Of a stretch of DNA of 64,000 nt, positions 33,487 through 43,966 are shown one piece after another. The DNA is from Pseudofabraea citricarpa (taxonomy: Eukaryota > Ascomycota > Leotiomycetes > Helotiales > Dermateaceae). Where the stretch lies: NCBI GenBank assembly GCA_029641185.1, contig JAPWGK010000027.1, positions 186,001 to 250,000 of the forward strand. The letters run 5' to 3'. Each line of letters starts with the position of its first letter. The first letter of the stretch is position 1. Both the position numbers and the translations under genes were made by a program. The notes beneath the pieces are model-generated. The model had not been told where the DNA came from, ran no database searches, and saw nothing but the letters and a program-made list of their open reading frames with translations.

Positions 33487-34815
33487 TTATTTCGTAACAC
33501 CAAAAGTCGTAAGGCCAGGCCAATCTAAACAAAACACAGACGTCAGTACATGATCACAAAAAAGACTCAACTGGACTTCACCAGCGACAAGAGATCTGAA
33601 GGACCGAAAATAAAAAAGAGAACATACCAAAAGTTGTCCTCTCCTCATTCCTCCCCGTAATCACCACCCCATCACCAACTCTCAATACGACGTCTTTATC
33701 AAGATCCGAACAAAACCCATACCGTCCAAAGACCGGACTCCACTTCGCACCCTTATCAACCCTGCGATCCTTGACGAGTTTCTTCCACACGAGTCCACTA
33801 TCGCCGGTAGCCTGCTTGCCCGTTCGATAATCGACCGTGATACTTTGGCAGCGATAGCAATTAGCCGTGAGCTGCATCTTGACTTTTTTTCCTTCCTTGT
33901 CCGAAGAGGTGAAAGTGAGCTCGGACCAGAAATCCTCGTCGAAGGCAGCAGAAGAGCCAGAGAGCACGACGTTCGGTCGGAATTTCGACACATCCATCTT
34001 CGAGCCGTCCGAGAGGCGCGATGAGAGTTCGTCTGTTGATGACCGAGTCACGATCAGGTATTGTCCTAGGTCGTTGAACGAGAGCCGTTCTGCTTTGGGT
34101 GCCAAGGATGGCAGAAGGCTGTATATCTTTGCAGACAGGCTTTTTTGTAATGCGAGAGGACTACTCGGTGCCAAAGAGCCTAAGACAGCTCTCGAGTGGC
34201 TTCCTAGATTTACAAGGATCACTTCATAGCCGAATCGTTCGGAGAACCAGGTACTGATGTCGGATCCCATATCATATGCCTTCGTCGTACTGCCATGAAG
34301 GCTCACGTCGACTTCTTTCAGACTATCGACGGAAGGCTTCACGGGGAAACGTATTTGATCGGGTGAGCCTGTCCATGCGAGAGATTGGGGTTCCTCGGAA
34401 GAAGGTGGGATCCAAGTCACGACTACGTTGGCGTCTTCAGGATGCGATGGAGAGATGTCAAGATGAGTCCCGAATAAAGCCATGGCAAGCTCATACCCGA
34501 TGAGAATAGCTTCGAGGCGAATTACTTCCTTTGTATCAGGATCGCGGTGCACCTTTTGGAGTGAGAAGGTTCGGTCATATTGGAAGCCGTGTAAGCCGAT
34601 AGTTGCACTGGAGAGGGCAAAAGGACGGAGGCCTTTGACTGGGTAAACGTAAAGCTATAGAATGGTAAGCTCAAGACTCCGGGTCTATCTGGAAAATAAA
34701 TATATACAGCTTCAATCTTCATGACAGGGCCATTGTCAACTTTCTTCACTAGAAAGAGTTGACTTAGGTAGTTCACGAACAGCAGCAACACGATCCCCGT
34801 GATATACTCAATCAT
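33487..34815 (-). CDS. Membrane-anchored MOSC-domain protein (mARC/YcbX-like), ~390 aa
   Basis: Three exons: 34815-34708, 34654-33628, 33524-33487. Exon 1 encodes an N-terminal membrane anchor (IVLLLFVNYLSQLFL). The beta-barrel MOSC_N domain opens exactly at the exon 2 join with LYVYPVKGLRPFALSSA and GLHGFQYDRTF, the family signature. The MOSC domain has RFRPN-type KFRPNVVLSG, FTANCYRCQ-type TANCYRCQSITVDYRTG with the Cys expected to coordinate the molybdenum cofactor, and FGRYGFCSDL. The last 13 codons (DWPGLTTFGVTK) sit in a tiny third exon that gives the family-typical C-terminus. Animal and plant mARC reduce N-hydroxylated compounds with cytochrome b5; the same role here is inference. Likely outer mitochondrial membrane or ER. 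Confidence 0.88.
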
Positions 34816-35183
34816 GGCGCAAATGATAAAAGTGAATAATTGCACCAGACTTTAGAGGAACTAGAATCACTTCCTTAAAATAGAAAGAAAAAAAAGAAGT
34901 TAAGAAGTAAGTTACCAAGTTGAGGGGTTGACGGGGAACTATATAGTGAACGAATCTGTGGTCGATCGTACTTCCCAATGGGGAATAGAGCAACCCAGCA
35001 GCCAAACTTAAGCAAAAGTGGGCACAGACGCAAAACCTCAAACATCAATCACGTCAAAGCAGGATCGGACGAAACAAAAACTCTTTAAACTCTGCATTAT
35101 ATTTCTTTAGGCTACCAAGCGGCGAAAGTGAAGGTGCACGCAATGGAAGCATCTGCACGTCGCGTGTGTGCGCTGCTGATTAT
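34816..35183. other. Intergenic, no gene seen
   Basis: Promoter of the MOSC gene and 3' flank of the small secreted protein gene, both minus strand. An A-rich tract lies at 34876-34898. Confidence 0.6.
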
Positions 35184-35821
35184 CTAAGCCAACTCGGTGG
35201 AGAGGGCAGTGATGGCATCCTTGGTCGCCTGGCTCTCGGCTGAACCAGCGTTCTTGATGACCTTGCCCAAGAGATGCTCGACGGTCTGTCCAGGGTCGGT
35301 GATGGCGGTACCCTGAGCAGTGTTGACGCGAGCAATCTGGTAGCTCAAGAAGAACTTGGGCGCCTTGATGGCGAGGTTTCCTCCAACGCTGCGGATACCA
35401 GCCTCGGTGGCCTGGTACACGTTGAGCTGATCCTTCAACACGTTAATGTCGGTATCGGCGAGAGGGGTGGCAGTTGCGAATTGGCTGGTTGCGAACTCGA
35501 GAGGGGTTTGGCCCGAGGTGGAGAAGTCGATGTCGGAGAAAGATACAGCTCCGGACTTGACATCTGGGACACCAGAGAGGGTGGTCTTGCTGGTGTCGCA
35601 AGTGATGGCTCCCTCGATGGCTGTGACAGTGTCGGCAACCTCAGCTGGGAGAGTCGTGGATCCAACAATGAAGCATGCGTTCGCTTGTCGGGATTGGAGG
35701 GTAGGAGCTATTGGCAACCAAGTCAGCAAATTGAGATGTCTTGCGTTGACAAGATCGGCTTACCAGCAATGGCAGAGCCGGCCAAGAGCGCAAAGCTCGC
35801 AACGACGGAGAAGGCAACCAT
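35184..35821 (-). CDS. Small secreted protein, ~193 aa
   Basis: Two exons, 35821-35764 and 35707-35184, joined in phase (56-bp intron). Signal peptide MVAFSVVASFALLAGSAIA is followed by APTLQSRQANACFIVGS, which has a possible Kex2-like or simple cleavage near the Arg. The mature part has only two Cys (ACF, ITCD), is rich in Thr/Ala/Ser, and contains LPAEVADTVTAIEGAITCD and ATEAGIRSVGGNLAIKAPKF. I recall this pattern from conserved, uncharacterised secreted proteins of Dothideomycetes and Leotiomycetes; the alpha-helical mature part is loosely like HsbA/galactomannoproteins, which bind cell-wall or hydrophobic surfaces. Codon bias is strong (C-ending codons), suggesting high expression. Function not assigned. 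Confidence 0.8.
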
Positions 35822-36922
35822 TTTGATAGGAGGGGGATCTGTTGATAAAGGTTCAAGTGAGAGTTTGAAGAGAATGAAACAGCGCAGCTGTGAGAAGAAA
35901 AAAATACAAGTTTAAAGCGAAAGAATATAAAACGAATTAGAGTTGAAAGAGAGACTGGAGGGGAAAAGAGCATCTCGAGGCGGGAGCAGCACAGCGATTA
36001 TATAGATCCCCATCATCAGACGAAATCTGTCGACCCCGGTGCTTGCGAGATTGGATCATACCAAGGATTCCTGCGTCTGAACATCGAAACGGCTGAATCA
36101 CTAGCCTACCTGCCAGACTATTGGCAGCACTGAGCATTTCAGATGATGGGGGTTAGCCGTATGTTTTGACACCGTCGGTAGAGGCTTCATTGAGACAAGC
36201 TCGGTGTCAGCCAAGACAGGAGGCTCCTCCTCGCCTAGCATCTCAACACGAGACCGGCCCCCCTGGACAAAAGAACGTTGTGGATCGTGATCTAATCTGG
36301 CAATTCGTTGTGAGCTACTTAAACTTCGGGCGCTATCCGTTTTAAGCTTCGTGCACATTCCCCAGTTTCCAGATGCGAACCAAGAGGATTGGACAATTGG
36401 GACATATGATTAACTTCATAAGACGTCAACGTAAAGCGATTCTCTTGAAAAATAGTCAAGTGGCCTTCGATACACCAGTAGAGGGACGCAGAACTTTGTT
36501 ACGACATTTTTGATACCGTGGAAATGTTGAACATGTCCTTAGAGAACCTTTTTATGGCAATAGCACGCAATGAATTCCTTGCTCCGGAACATTCGCTAAG
36601 AATTAACACCTCTAGGTTGATTTAAGCATCCCGAAGCAAAACTAGGGGAATATGGCGAAGAACCGATACCTTTGGGTTAATTTTACCATACCGAAACAAA
36701 ACCACGAGAATATGTATATTTATGACTGCGCAACTCTGGACAGAGTTGTAGATGAATTACATCGAGCTGCGGGCAATAGAAGGTGATAAAACCTCAAAAC
36801 CAGTGTATTGTAAGGTTTTATTACACAGTGTAACAATCTCTTGTCAAGAACAGTAAGTGCTGCTACTATCGGCCTGAAGGACAGAAGACCAGCACATATC
36901 GCATACAAATGCCGGTGATTAT
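35822..36922. other. Intergenic with a ~60 bp tandem repeat
   Basis: About 1.1 kb between the small secreted protein gene and the kinase gene, both minus strand. It holds a two-copy degenerate direct repeat (separate entry). No coding signal. Confidence 0.65.
36606..36714 (+). repeat. Two-copy degenerate direct repeat, 60 bp period
   Basis: Copy 1 begins ACACCTCTAGGTTGATTT at 36606, copy 2 begins ATACCTTTGGGTTAATTT at 36666. Each continues with a CCGAA(G/A)CAAAAC core and ends GAATATG. Many of the differences are C/T or G/A transitions, which is compatible with but does not prove RIP-like mutation. Confidence 0.6.
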
Positions 36923-38080
36923 TTACAGTACACCTTTGAACCACTTGTCTTTTAGCAATTCCTTCGCAGTCGGACGCTCTCTCGGGTCCAGCTTCATAAT
37001 CTGCAGTAAAAACTCTCGATCCTCATCGTTTAGACAGTCGTCTTGGATGTATTGAAAGGGCCTTTGTCTGCCATTATCTTTGATAAACTGGATAGCTGTA
37101 GCTAGAAGTGACCATCTCTCGCCATCTTCTCTAGGGATAAGATCTACATAAGATTTTGGCACGGGACCGAAGTGAGCAAGTTGTCGGATGATCACATGGA
37201 TCAGGTATTCTTCGTCATCAAATGTGGCATCTTTCGGATCTGGTCTAAACATATGCCAATTGAGGCCCCAGATAAGACTTATGAGCTATACTTGTGAGTG
37301 CGATCCATGAAGTGGACTGAATGACACGTACCGTAGTGCCAAATGACCATATATCTGTCGACGGACCCCATCTGAGCTGCAGCATTGCTTCGGGGCTTCG
37401 AAATATGGCAGCTCCTATGTGCGGTCCGTCAACACCCACTTTGAGGTAGTCCTGAGGATCTACCTGGCATACATCGCCACAATCAGCCAGTTGGACGTCA
37501 GCGAAGCCAGATGGCCCGTTGCTGTAATTGACCAGGATATTATCAGGTTTGATATCTATATATATCAACATTAGGTTATATTACGCAATACATGAAAAAC
37601 AATAAAAATGATGCGCTTAGCTTACCCGTATGAGTATATCCATCTTCATGCAATGTTTGAAGTGCTTGCAGTACTCGTTTGGCGACGAATTTTATCTCCG
37701 CGCTCTCCAATGCCTTATTGCTCAACGCGAGTTTGCTCGAAAAATGTAGCAGGTTATCGTCAAGATACTGTAGAACTAGTGATGGAGGATTACTGACTTC
37801 ATCCAATATCTGACGAATGTAAGGCCGGCCATTAAAATGCTTAAGAACGTCCCGCTCGTTCTCGAGGCGATATTGTGGAGCGGTCTTGATGATAACCTTC
37901 TCGGCTTGGGTAGTATTAGTTCTCCTGGTGATGATTAGACTAAGATGAGGTGAGTTGAATGAATACCGAGGTATGAACTTACGAAGCAATCCAGATATCT
38001 TTAGCAACCTGTGCGGAGACAAGATAGATCCCGAGTCTTCCTTCGAGAAGTTGGCTGATTTTGATGGTGGAGGAAGCCAT
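36923..38080 (-). CDS. Protein-kinase-like protein with altered HRD and DFG motifs, ~327 aa
   Basis: Four exons: 38080-37983, 37924-37626, 37555-37332, 37285-36923. The kinase fold is recognisable: KVIIKTAPQYRLENERDVL holds the ATP-contacting Lys46, HTDIKPDNILVNY replaces the usual HRDLKPEN (Asp133, Lys135 and Asn138 kept, Arg to Thr), LADCGDVC replaces DFG (Asp157 kept), and the IFRSPEAM/DIWSFGTT pair matches APE and DxWSxG. The glycine-rich loop (LEGRLGIYLVS) is weak. The C-lobe ends with LDPRERPTAKELLKDKWFK, typical Ser/Thr-kinase motif XI. Because Lys, catalytic Asp and metal-binding Asp are kept, it may be active. From memory this is a fungal family of unassigned kinases. No membrane segment. 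Confidence 0.8.
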
Positions 38081-39422
38081 GATTAGAATACAAGAAGCTT
38101 CTACGGCGCAGACGAAAAGGTAGAAGCAGTCAAATTAGGAAGCATAGATTAATAAGTGACGATGGGAATGAGTGTATGCTGAGTGAATCATGGATGCAAG
38201 CTATTTCGCGTTTTCGGTGGCAGTAAAATGTCACGTGTCATCATTCTCATTGAAACAATGATGACCTCTACCTCCTCGACATGTCATCGAGACATCATTT
38301 AGGAGTGCCTATTACCTTGGGAGTCTAAATCTCCACATCTGGAACTTTCAAGTTCTAAATTAACTGGATAAATTGAAAATGGTATTTGCTGGTGCAGGCG
38401 ACTCACATGAAGCGCCATCTTGCCGATGCGAAGAGAAAGTGAGAGGCGTCTGGCATGCCATTTCTTCACTCCTCGAAACCTATCACTCACAGCCAATTCA
38501 AGTATCACATATCTTTCTAAAATTTCTCTTCGACATATGCCAACTCTGAAATTCGAATTCACGAAACTCTGAAGACTCAAAAATAGCCTTGTTAAAAGCT
38601 TACATGAAATCTCAACTTCCATTCAAATTTCAGTCCTTCGCTAAACGACTTACAAAAAAAGGTTCAAGAAGGTTCGATAATAGCGACAGAACAGGAGGGG
38701 TGAAACTTTTATCTGTCAGAGTGTTACAGAAAAGCCGCCTCGTCTAATGTGATGTACCAAGCTCCCAACACGAGATCTCGTACTTCCGTACCAGGGCTAT
38801 TGGCGTCCCCACAAGTGTCGTGGAAGCGACGGCAAGGGATCCGAGGCAGGTTTAGGCTTACATGGCCATCCAAAATCCGCATCGACTTTCTCGGCGCCAG
38901 GACCGAAATTCTGAAACTCGGCGACAAAGATCCATGATTCCATGGGAGATCGGGGGTCGCGCTGTGGAGATGGCCATTTTGATGATTTCAGTGCCAGAAT
39001 TGCATGGCGCTTAGAATTCTGGGAGAGCACGACTGCACTGTCGCAGCATATAGTTGAGTGTCTCAAGTCGTGCAGAAAGTCGGCTTCCTGCTCTGCTGCT
39101 TAGAAAAGTCTGCAACGAAAATCTGGTTTCGGAAGGGGAGATCGAAATCAGTTTTTGGGTTTGCTTTGATATTTCGCTGCGTTATCATCTTTCTGAAATC
39201 CCCACCAAAACCTCTTCCCATAATGCTATGTGGTAATATGGGTTTCTGGACTTCTAAGTTTGTTGCGCATTGGTAGGTACTGTACCTTTCATCAAGGTAG
39301 TTTGAAAATTCATGATAGACTGGAATTATTGAATCCAGAGGTGCCGGAGCATGCAAAGAACAAAAACCCTTCGGTAAGCCATACTTATTGACATCAGTCT
39401 CGCTGCTCAACTAAGCAGTTCA
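38081..39422. other. Gene-poor region, possible unrecognised remnants
   Basis: About 1.3 kb left of the APH-like pseudogene. Minus-strand frames of 67-115 codons exist at 38724-39410, with stops between them and no domain I can recognise. It may be decayed coding sequence; I cannot support a gene. Confidence 0.45.
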
Positions 39423-40131
39423 CTATACGGTAATGAGCAATGTGTATCGCAAATCAGCGGCACGAGAAAGCTGAAAGAGGCTCATCAAGCGTTCCTCCTC
39501 TGTCAAGCCTAGCAGCGAGGCTGCAGCTTGCAACAGAGGCTTTTCAGACGGCACATCGTATGGATTCAGACACGACAAAGTCGCTATCTCAAAAAACCGC
39601 AGGTATAAGCCAGCCAAGGCCCAGTCGAGAAGGCAGATCGTGTTGTTTTCCTCGAGAATCATATTCCGCCGACATAGATCCATATGGCGGAGAACAAGAG
39701 AGCTCGACCTGGAATTGAAAGTCCTCTTTGCGCTATCATCTCTCCGGAGATAACCTTGCGGCTCGCCTCCTCCCACGGGGCCTGGTACTTGATCATGCTG
39801 GATTTAGCCATGATGGGCAATCATGTGAGAAATGCGAGAGATGACATCCTTGTTTGACTCAAGGTCCAACTCATGTAATCCCTGGCGCTGCACATGTTCC
39901 ATAAACAGGCAGCCTCTTAGAAAGTTCCATGAGGGGTTGTTCTTTTCAAAGAAGCAGTATACGTGAAGTACGTGGACGATGCTTGGGTCTAAATTTCGCA
40001 TCTCTGAGCCCCAATCAAGCTGCCCTTTTGCTCAGCATTCTGACAGAGTTGAACTAGCTGCTCCTCCCTGGCAGGGTGAAGATTTAAAGTTAAGACCTCC
40101 ATAGCATGCGGTACTATGACAGTCGGGATGA
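39423..40131 (-). pseudogene. Decayed aminoglycoside-phosphotransferase-like (APH family) kinase gene
   Basis: APH-family small-molecule kinases are common in fungi. The right-hand part reads VIVPHAMEVLTLNLHP...LVQLCQNAEQKG, then the frame shifts at an AAAAGGG run near 40025 and continues as QLDWGSEMRNLDPSIVHVLH and FLRGCLFMEHVQRQG. An in-frame TAA at ~39801 interrupts just before VPGPVGGGEPQGYLRRDD. The catalytic and metal motifs are kept: LRHMDLCRRNMIL (HxDxxxxN) and ICLLDWALAGLY (D-W-x-x-AG). Between TFNSRSS and LVLRHMD the usual ~25-residue spacer seems shortened. Frameshift, nonsense codon and deletion together indicate a pseudogene; a spliced gene is less likely because no GT-AG pair I can see removes both lesions. 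Confidence 0.65.
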
Positions 40132-41080
40132 CTCAAATTGAGTAAAGGTTGATAACAGAAGCGAGGTTCCGGACCTCGCTAACATCAGAAATAAGCGACC
40201 TCTCTCCATCAATGTGAGAGCATACTGGATTCACTTGTTATTCAGTCTCTGAAAAGATTTATTTACTCTAGGCCCAACCAACTTCTGGTTGTTATGTAAA
40301 GATCCTCAAAGCTCACAGCCTTTTCTACACGGCCAGCCGACATCAAAATATGGATCTGAGTTTTTAGCGAACACAAGTTCAACGTTAAATGTTTGCCATG
40401 CTTTGCAGAGACTTTTTCACTCAATCCAAATCCCGTCTTCGCCGGCTCTGATTTACAGTTTGGTTCCTTGTTGATATAAGGCCAGAGCTACAGTGATGAT
40501 TCAGTATTATGTAAAAGTTCCGATTCCTCGAAGTTAGATTAATCCTCTGGAAGCCAATCTGGCTACTCGTCCGCAACGGAGTTTGATGTCAGTTCTGGGT
40601 GCAAGTCATGCCTAACAGGGTCACTAGCCAAAATCAAAGACTTGGAGGAAAGTCATTTCATTGCTTCTTCGAGTTCCGTGCTCGAACGAGTTAATCTATG
40701 AGCATTTCCGTAACGGATTTTGGCGAGGAGATAATTTGGATGACTGTTTCCTCATTTTGTGAAGATAGCTATCAAAGGCTTTTTGAGGATCGGAAACGAA
40801 ATTACTATATTAATTGGCTACTTATCAATTTTGAATATCTTTCAAGTCAACGTACTACATAATATCTTTTTCTTTTTCTACCTATTTTTAAAAACCCTTA
40901 GCTATAGTCGGCGTTTACAAAGCAGCCCAAGCATTTAATAAATATGATGGAATTTTGGACAAGGGATAATCAACTAATTTGGAAGAGCGAAGAAAACGTT
41001 GAATTTCTACAAATCATCTGCAATTTCCGAAAACTAGCTAATATACTGACTCTCCTCCCGCCCCATTCGTAGTTACACCC
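40132..41080. other. Intergenic, no gene seen
   Basis: About 950 bp of AT-rich sequence between the pseudogene and the GNAT/ankyrin-like gene. Contains short frames only. Confidence 0.65.
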
Positions 41081-43228
41081 TTAGTAATCCGTACCTACTC
41101 CAGGAACTCCACAAGCAAGAGCCACAAATCCATATTCATAGTCATTCCTGCATTCTGGGAGCCTTCGGTGCTCAGCCTCAAATTCAGGCACGTCGTGAAA
41201 TGATTCATCGCCAACCTTCTTATCCTGCTCCATGGCAGACTCAAAAACATACCTCAAAGCACTAACAACAGTTCCTCCTCTTTGAAAGAAGTTTCTTGTT
41301 ACGGGTGGCCATTCACTGGCATCTTGGAAAGCTGTAACAACGTTGGAGGTAGTTGGAAGTTGGTTTTGGCGCAAGCAAGTCGCAATATGGCAGAAGACGT
41401 TTGCGAACCCTTGACGAAGAGATCTGTTTGTCCGAAAATTCTGCTGAATATCTGGTGCCACATGTTCGATTTGAGACTCATTGCTTATAAGCCACATTTC
41501 TGCATCCTCAGTATCCATTGAAGTCATGTCGAAAATAGTTTCAGCTTCAGTGAGTAAGATAAATCGTTGACGAGGTGGTAATAACCCACCAATGCATGCA
41601 CCGCATGTACAGCCATACGTCATTTGTAAAAATTGGGTTTCTGTAGGCTTCTTCAAGTCCTTGAGAAGGGCTAGGCATGCAACTGTTCCTGGGCTGTAAC
41701 CCTCAAACTCATCCATAACGCAGACTGTCATCATACCATGATCGCGCTTTGTTCTAATGTTCTCCACGGCAGCTTGCAAAGCCTCGACGGGTGTATAACC
41801 CTTGATGTTACGGCCATTGCGTAGGGTACCGTCCTGATCGACATTTTTCAACAACCATCTAAGACTGAGAGGCTTAATATCCCGAGCAACGACATGAAGA
41901 AGGTTATCATGTCGATAATCTAAAGTATGCCAGTCTTCAAAGCCAGAGTCTTTCTGACTTTGCAGATACGCAACGCATTCGACGTCATCGAGAATTATAA
42001 TCTTGCTGTGCATTGGGAATTGCTGCTCTTTAGTCTGCTTCAACATCTCTGCGTATCTTTCATCACGGCTGAATGAGCTCTCATTTGGATCCTCTTCAAA
42101 ATTCAAAACATGAATCTCATCTTGCTCTGGGGGATCATAGTCATCGGCGAGGGTAATGTTATGAGCTGCATGATTTGGATCCGTTGCAAGGCCAAAGCAT
42201 CGTGATGCCCCAATTCGACGAAACCCAACAGATCGGAAGAAGTGATTCGCCGTGTCGCAGTGTTGGCCGCGAATACTTGTTGCCTCGGAGAGGGTAAGTC
42301 CCTTGGTTTCTTCGTCTACAACGCGATTGAGACAGCCTGTAATGGCCAATGAGAAAGCAAGCCCGCCCTCGAGCTTCTCCGCCTTTTTAATCAATGTAGA
42401 AATCAAGACTTTACCAATTCCCTGTTTTCGCATTTTGACATCCACATCTATTGTTTCGATAAGAAGAAATTGGCCGTAGTCCAACTCCTTTCCCCAAACA
42501 CCAGTACCCTTCCGAATGTCATGATCTTTCCATACGGACTTCAAGAAACCATATCTGTCAAAGAGATGGAAGCCAAGTCGAGAAGTGTCTTGGCTTGGTT
42601 CTTCCATATCTTGCCAAAAGTTGCGTCTGATTTGACGACGATCAATATGTTTGCCGTGAGCGTGGGCGATAATCTTGCCTTCGTAGGTACACGTTACGTA
42701 CAGGGCCTGCATCCAATGTTTGAATGGCTGATATTCAGCGTCTTTGGTAAGGAAAGCCTTGATAGTGACTCGCGTTCCTGGATTACCAGGGATGGCATAT
42801 TGGAACTCTTCGACTTCGTACTCCTTCGCTTCATAATTGTCTTCTTCTTCTTCAGCGTCATCAAAGTCATCAAAATCGCCATAATACGAGCAAGTTTCGT
42901 CCTCCTCAACATCATCACTAAGGATATACTTCTGCAAGTTCTCAATGTCGTCGAAATCATCTTCATCGTCAAGACTGCTTTCATCATCGTCTGAATCTCC
43001 GATGCTTTCATGCTCGTCTTCTTCTGTCGGGTCGTCGCTCTCATCCTTGTGTGGCACCTTGAAAGTTCCATCTTCTGAGGCCAGGGAAACTGAATTAGAA
43101 GTGCCTTCGACTTCAGGTTTGCTTGACGTACCAGCTTTCTGCTTCTTGCTGTTATGCACATTGGTGATATCAGTCAAAGTCGTTTCGACCTTGCGCTTGC
43201 GAGCTTCAATTGCTGCTTCGCCGTCCAT
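41081..43228 (-). CDS. Acidic protein with GNAT-like and ankyrin-like regions, 715 aa
   Basis: Single exon. Residues 1-30 are Lys/Arg-rich (EARKRKVETT, NSKKQKAG), a possible nuclear localisation signal. Residues 55-145 are extremely acidic (for example DSDDDESSLDDEDDFDD). A GNAT-acetyltransferase-like block follows at about 260-300: FLLIETIDVDVKMRKQGIGK then VLISTLIKKAE, which matches acetyl-CoA-binding motif A (R/QxxGxG/A). A TANHFFRSVGFRRIG segment matches motif B ('FY.k.GF'). About 440-490 has LLHVVARDIKPLSLRWLLK and KGYTPVEALQAAVE, ankyrin-repeat-like. Near 545 is CTCGACIGG, a Cys-rich turn. I do not know a named protein with this order. An acetyltransferase acting on chromatin or nuclear partners is a reasonable but untested idea. 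Confidence 0.75.
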   Translation of the reverse strand: MDGEAAIEARKRKVETTLTDITNVHNSKKQKAGTSSKPEVEGTSNSVSLASEDGTFKVPHKDESDDPTEEDEHESIGDSDDDESSLDDEDDFDDIENLQKYILSDDVEEDETCSYYGDFDDFDDAEEEEDNYEAKEYEVEEFQYAIPGNPGTRVTIKAFLTKDAEYQPFKHWMQALYVTCTYEGKIIAHAHGKHIDRRQIRRNFWQDMEEPSQDTSRLGFHLFDRYGFLKSVWKDHDIRKGTGVWGKELDYGQFLLIETIDVDVKMRKQGIGKVLISTLIKKAEKLEGGLAFSLAITGCLNRVVDEETKGLTLSEATSIRGQHCDTANHFFRSVGFRRIGASRCFGLATDPNHAAHNITLADDYDPPEQDEIHVLNFEEDPNESSFSRDERYAEMLKQTKEQQFPMHSKIIILDDVECVAYLQSQKDSGFEDWHTLDYRHDNLLHVVARDIKPLSLRWLLKNVDQDGTLRNGRNIKGYTPVEALQAAVENIRTKRDHGMMTVCVMDEFEGYSPGTVACLALLKDLKKPTETQFLQMTYGCTCGACIGGLLPPRQRFILLTEAETIFDMTSMDTEDAEMWLISNESQIEHVAPDIQQNFRTNRSLRQGFANVFCHIATCLRQNQLPTTSNVVTAFQDASEWPPVTRNFFQRGGTVVSALRYVFESAMEQDKKVGDESFHDVPEFEAEHRRLPECRNDYEYGFVALACGVPGVGTDY

Positions 43229-43966
43229 GGTGTCAGTAGTCGTCGAGGTTTATAGAGAGACTCGACAAGGAGATGTGTGTTGTCGTGTGGAATTATGAGG
43301 TCTGCATGAAAGAAGAAGATGCAGAAACTCGGAAGATGATGCGCCCTGCAGTGTGGTTGACCACTCCAGATCAGGAAGCAACGGTCAGTGGCGGATCACA
43401 TGATTTGACCTCTTAACATGAGCAACATAGTAAAGAGCAAGAAAAGAATCGTTTTCATTATCATACAAACTAACTTCGGAAGCAGAGGTTCCATTACGAT
43501 ATGTAAACCATACTGTAAAAAAAGGACCTAACATCCAGAGTAAATCCGTAACTGTACAGACTGTATATTTGGTGGGGAACATCCTTTGCTCTCAACGGCC
43601 GAACAGTGGCACTGCCAATATAACTGCTGCGACAGATTGAATATAAGTGGCTTGACATAACCTGCGGGATTCTAGCTCTGCTTTTGGGATAGGAACGCGT
43701 AGAAGGCTGCAGGTTTGGTGGAAACAGATTGATGACCATCAAACAGGCCGGACGCGCGCGATTATTCCATGCAGCTATCGATCCTCAAGCTGCCAGCTTC
43801 GGACTACTACGTCTTGCACCGAGTATCTTGTACGGGGAAGGTAGACCCTGTTGGAGTACTAACAACACAGGCTTATTGGCAAAGCTCTGTAGACATTCGT
43901 TCTCGCCGTTAATTAGTGACGAAATCCCAAGAAAGGAATATCCAACTGAATGATCAATCTCCGCTA
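43229..43966. other. Intergenic, no gene seen
   Basis: Promoter of the 715-aa gene and 3' flank of RAV2 (both minus strand). Small frames in both strands lack support. Confidence 0.6.

Noticed and set aside
35274..35915. 213-codon plus-strand frame
   Set aside because: Antisense to the small secreted protein gene; its composition follows the strongly biased codons of that gene.
38724..39410. Minus-strand frames of 67-115 codons
   Set aside because: I looked for a gene or an extension of the APH-like pseudogene, but stops separate the frames and no family motif is visible.
42470..42994. 174-codon plus-strand frame with hydrophobic, Ile/Val-rich C-terminal part
   Set aside because: Antisense to the acidic tract (GAT/GAA codons) of the 715-aa gene, which reads as Ile/Val/Phe on the other strand.
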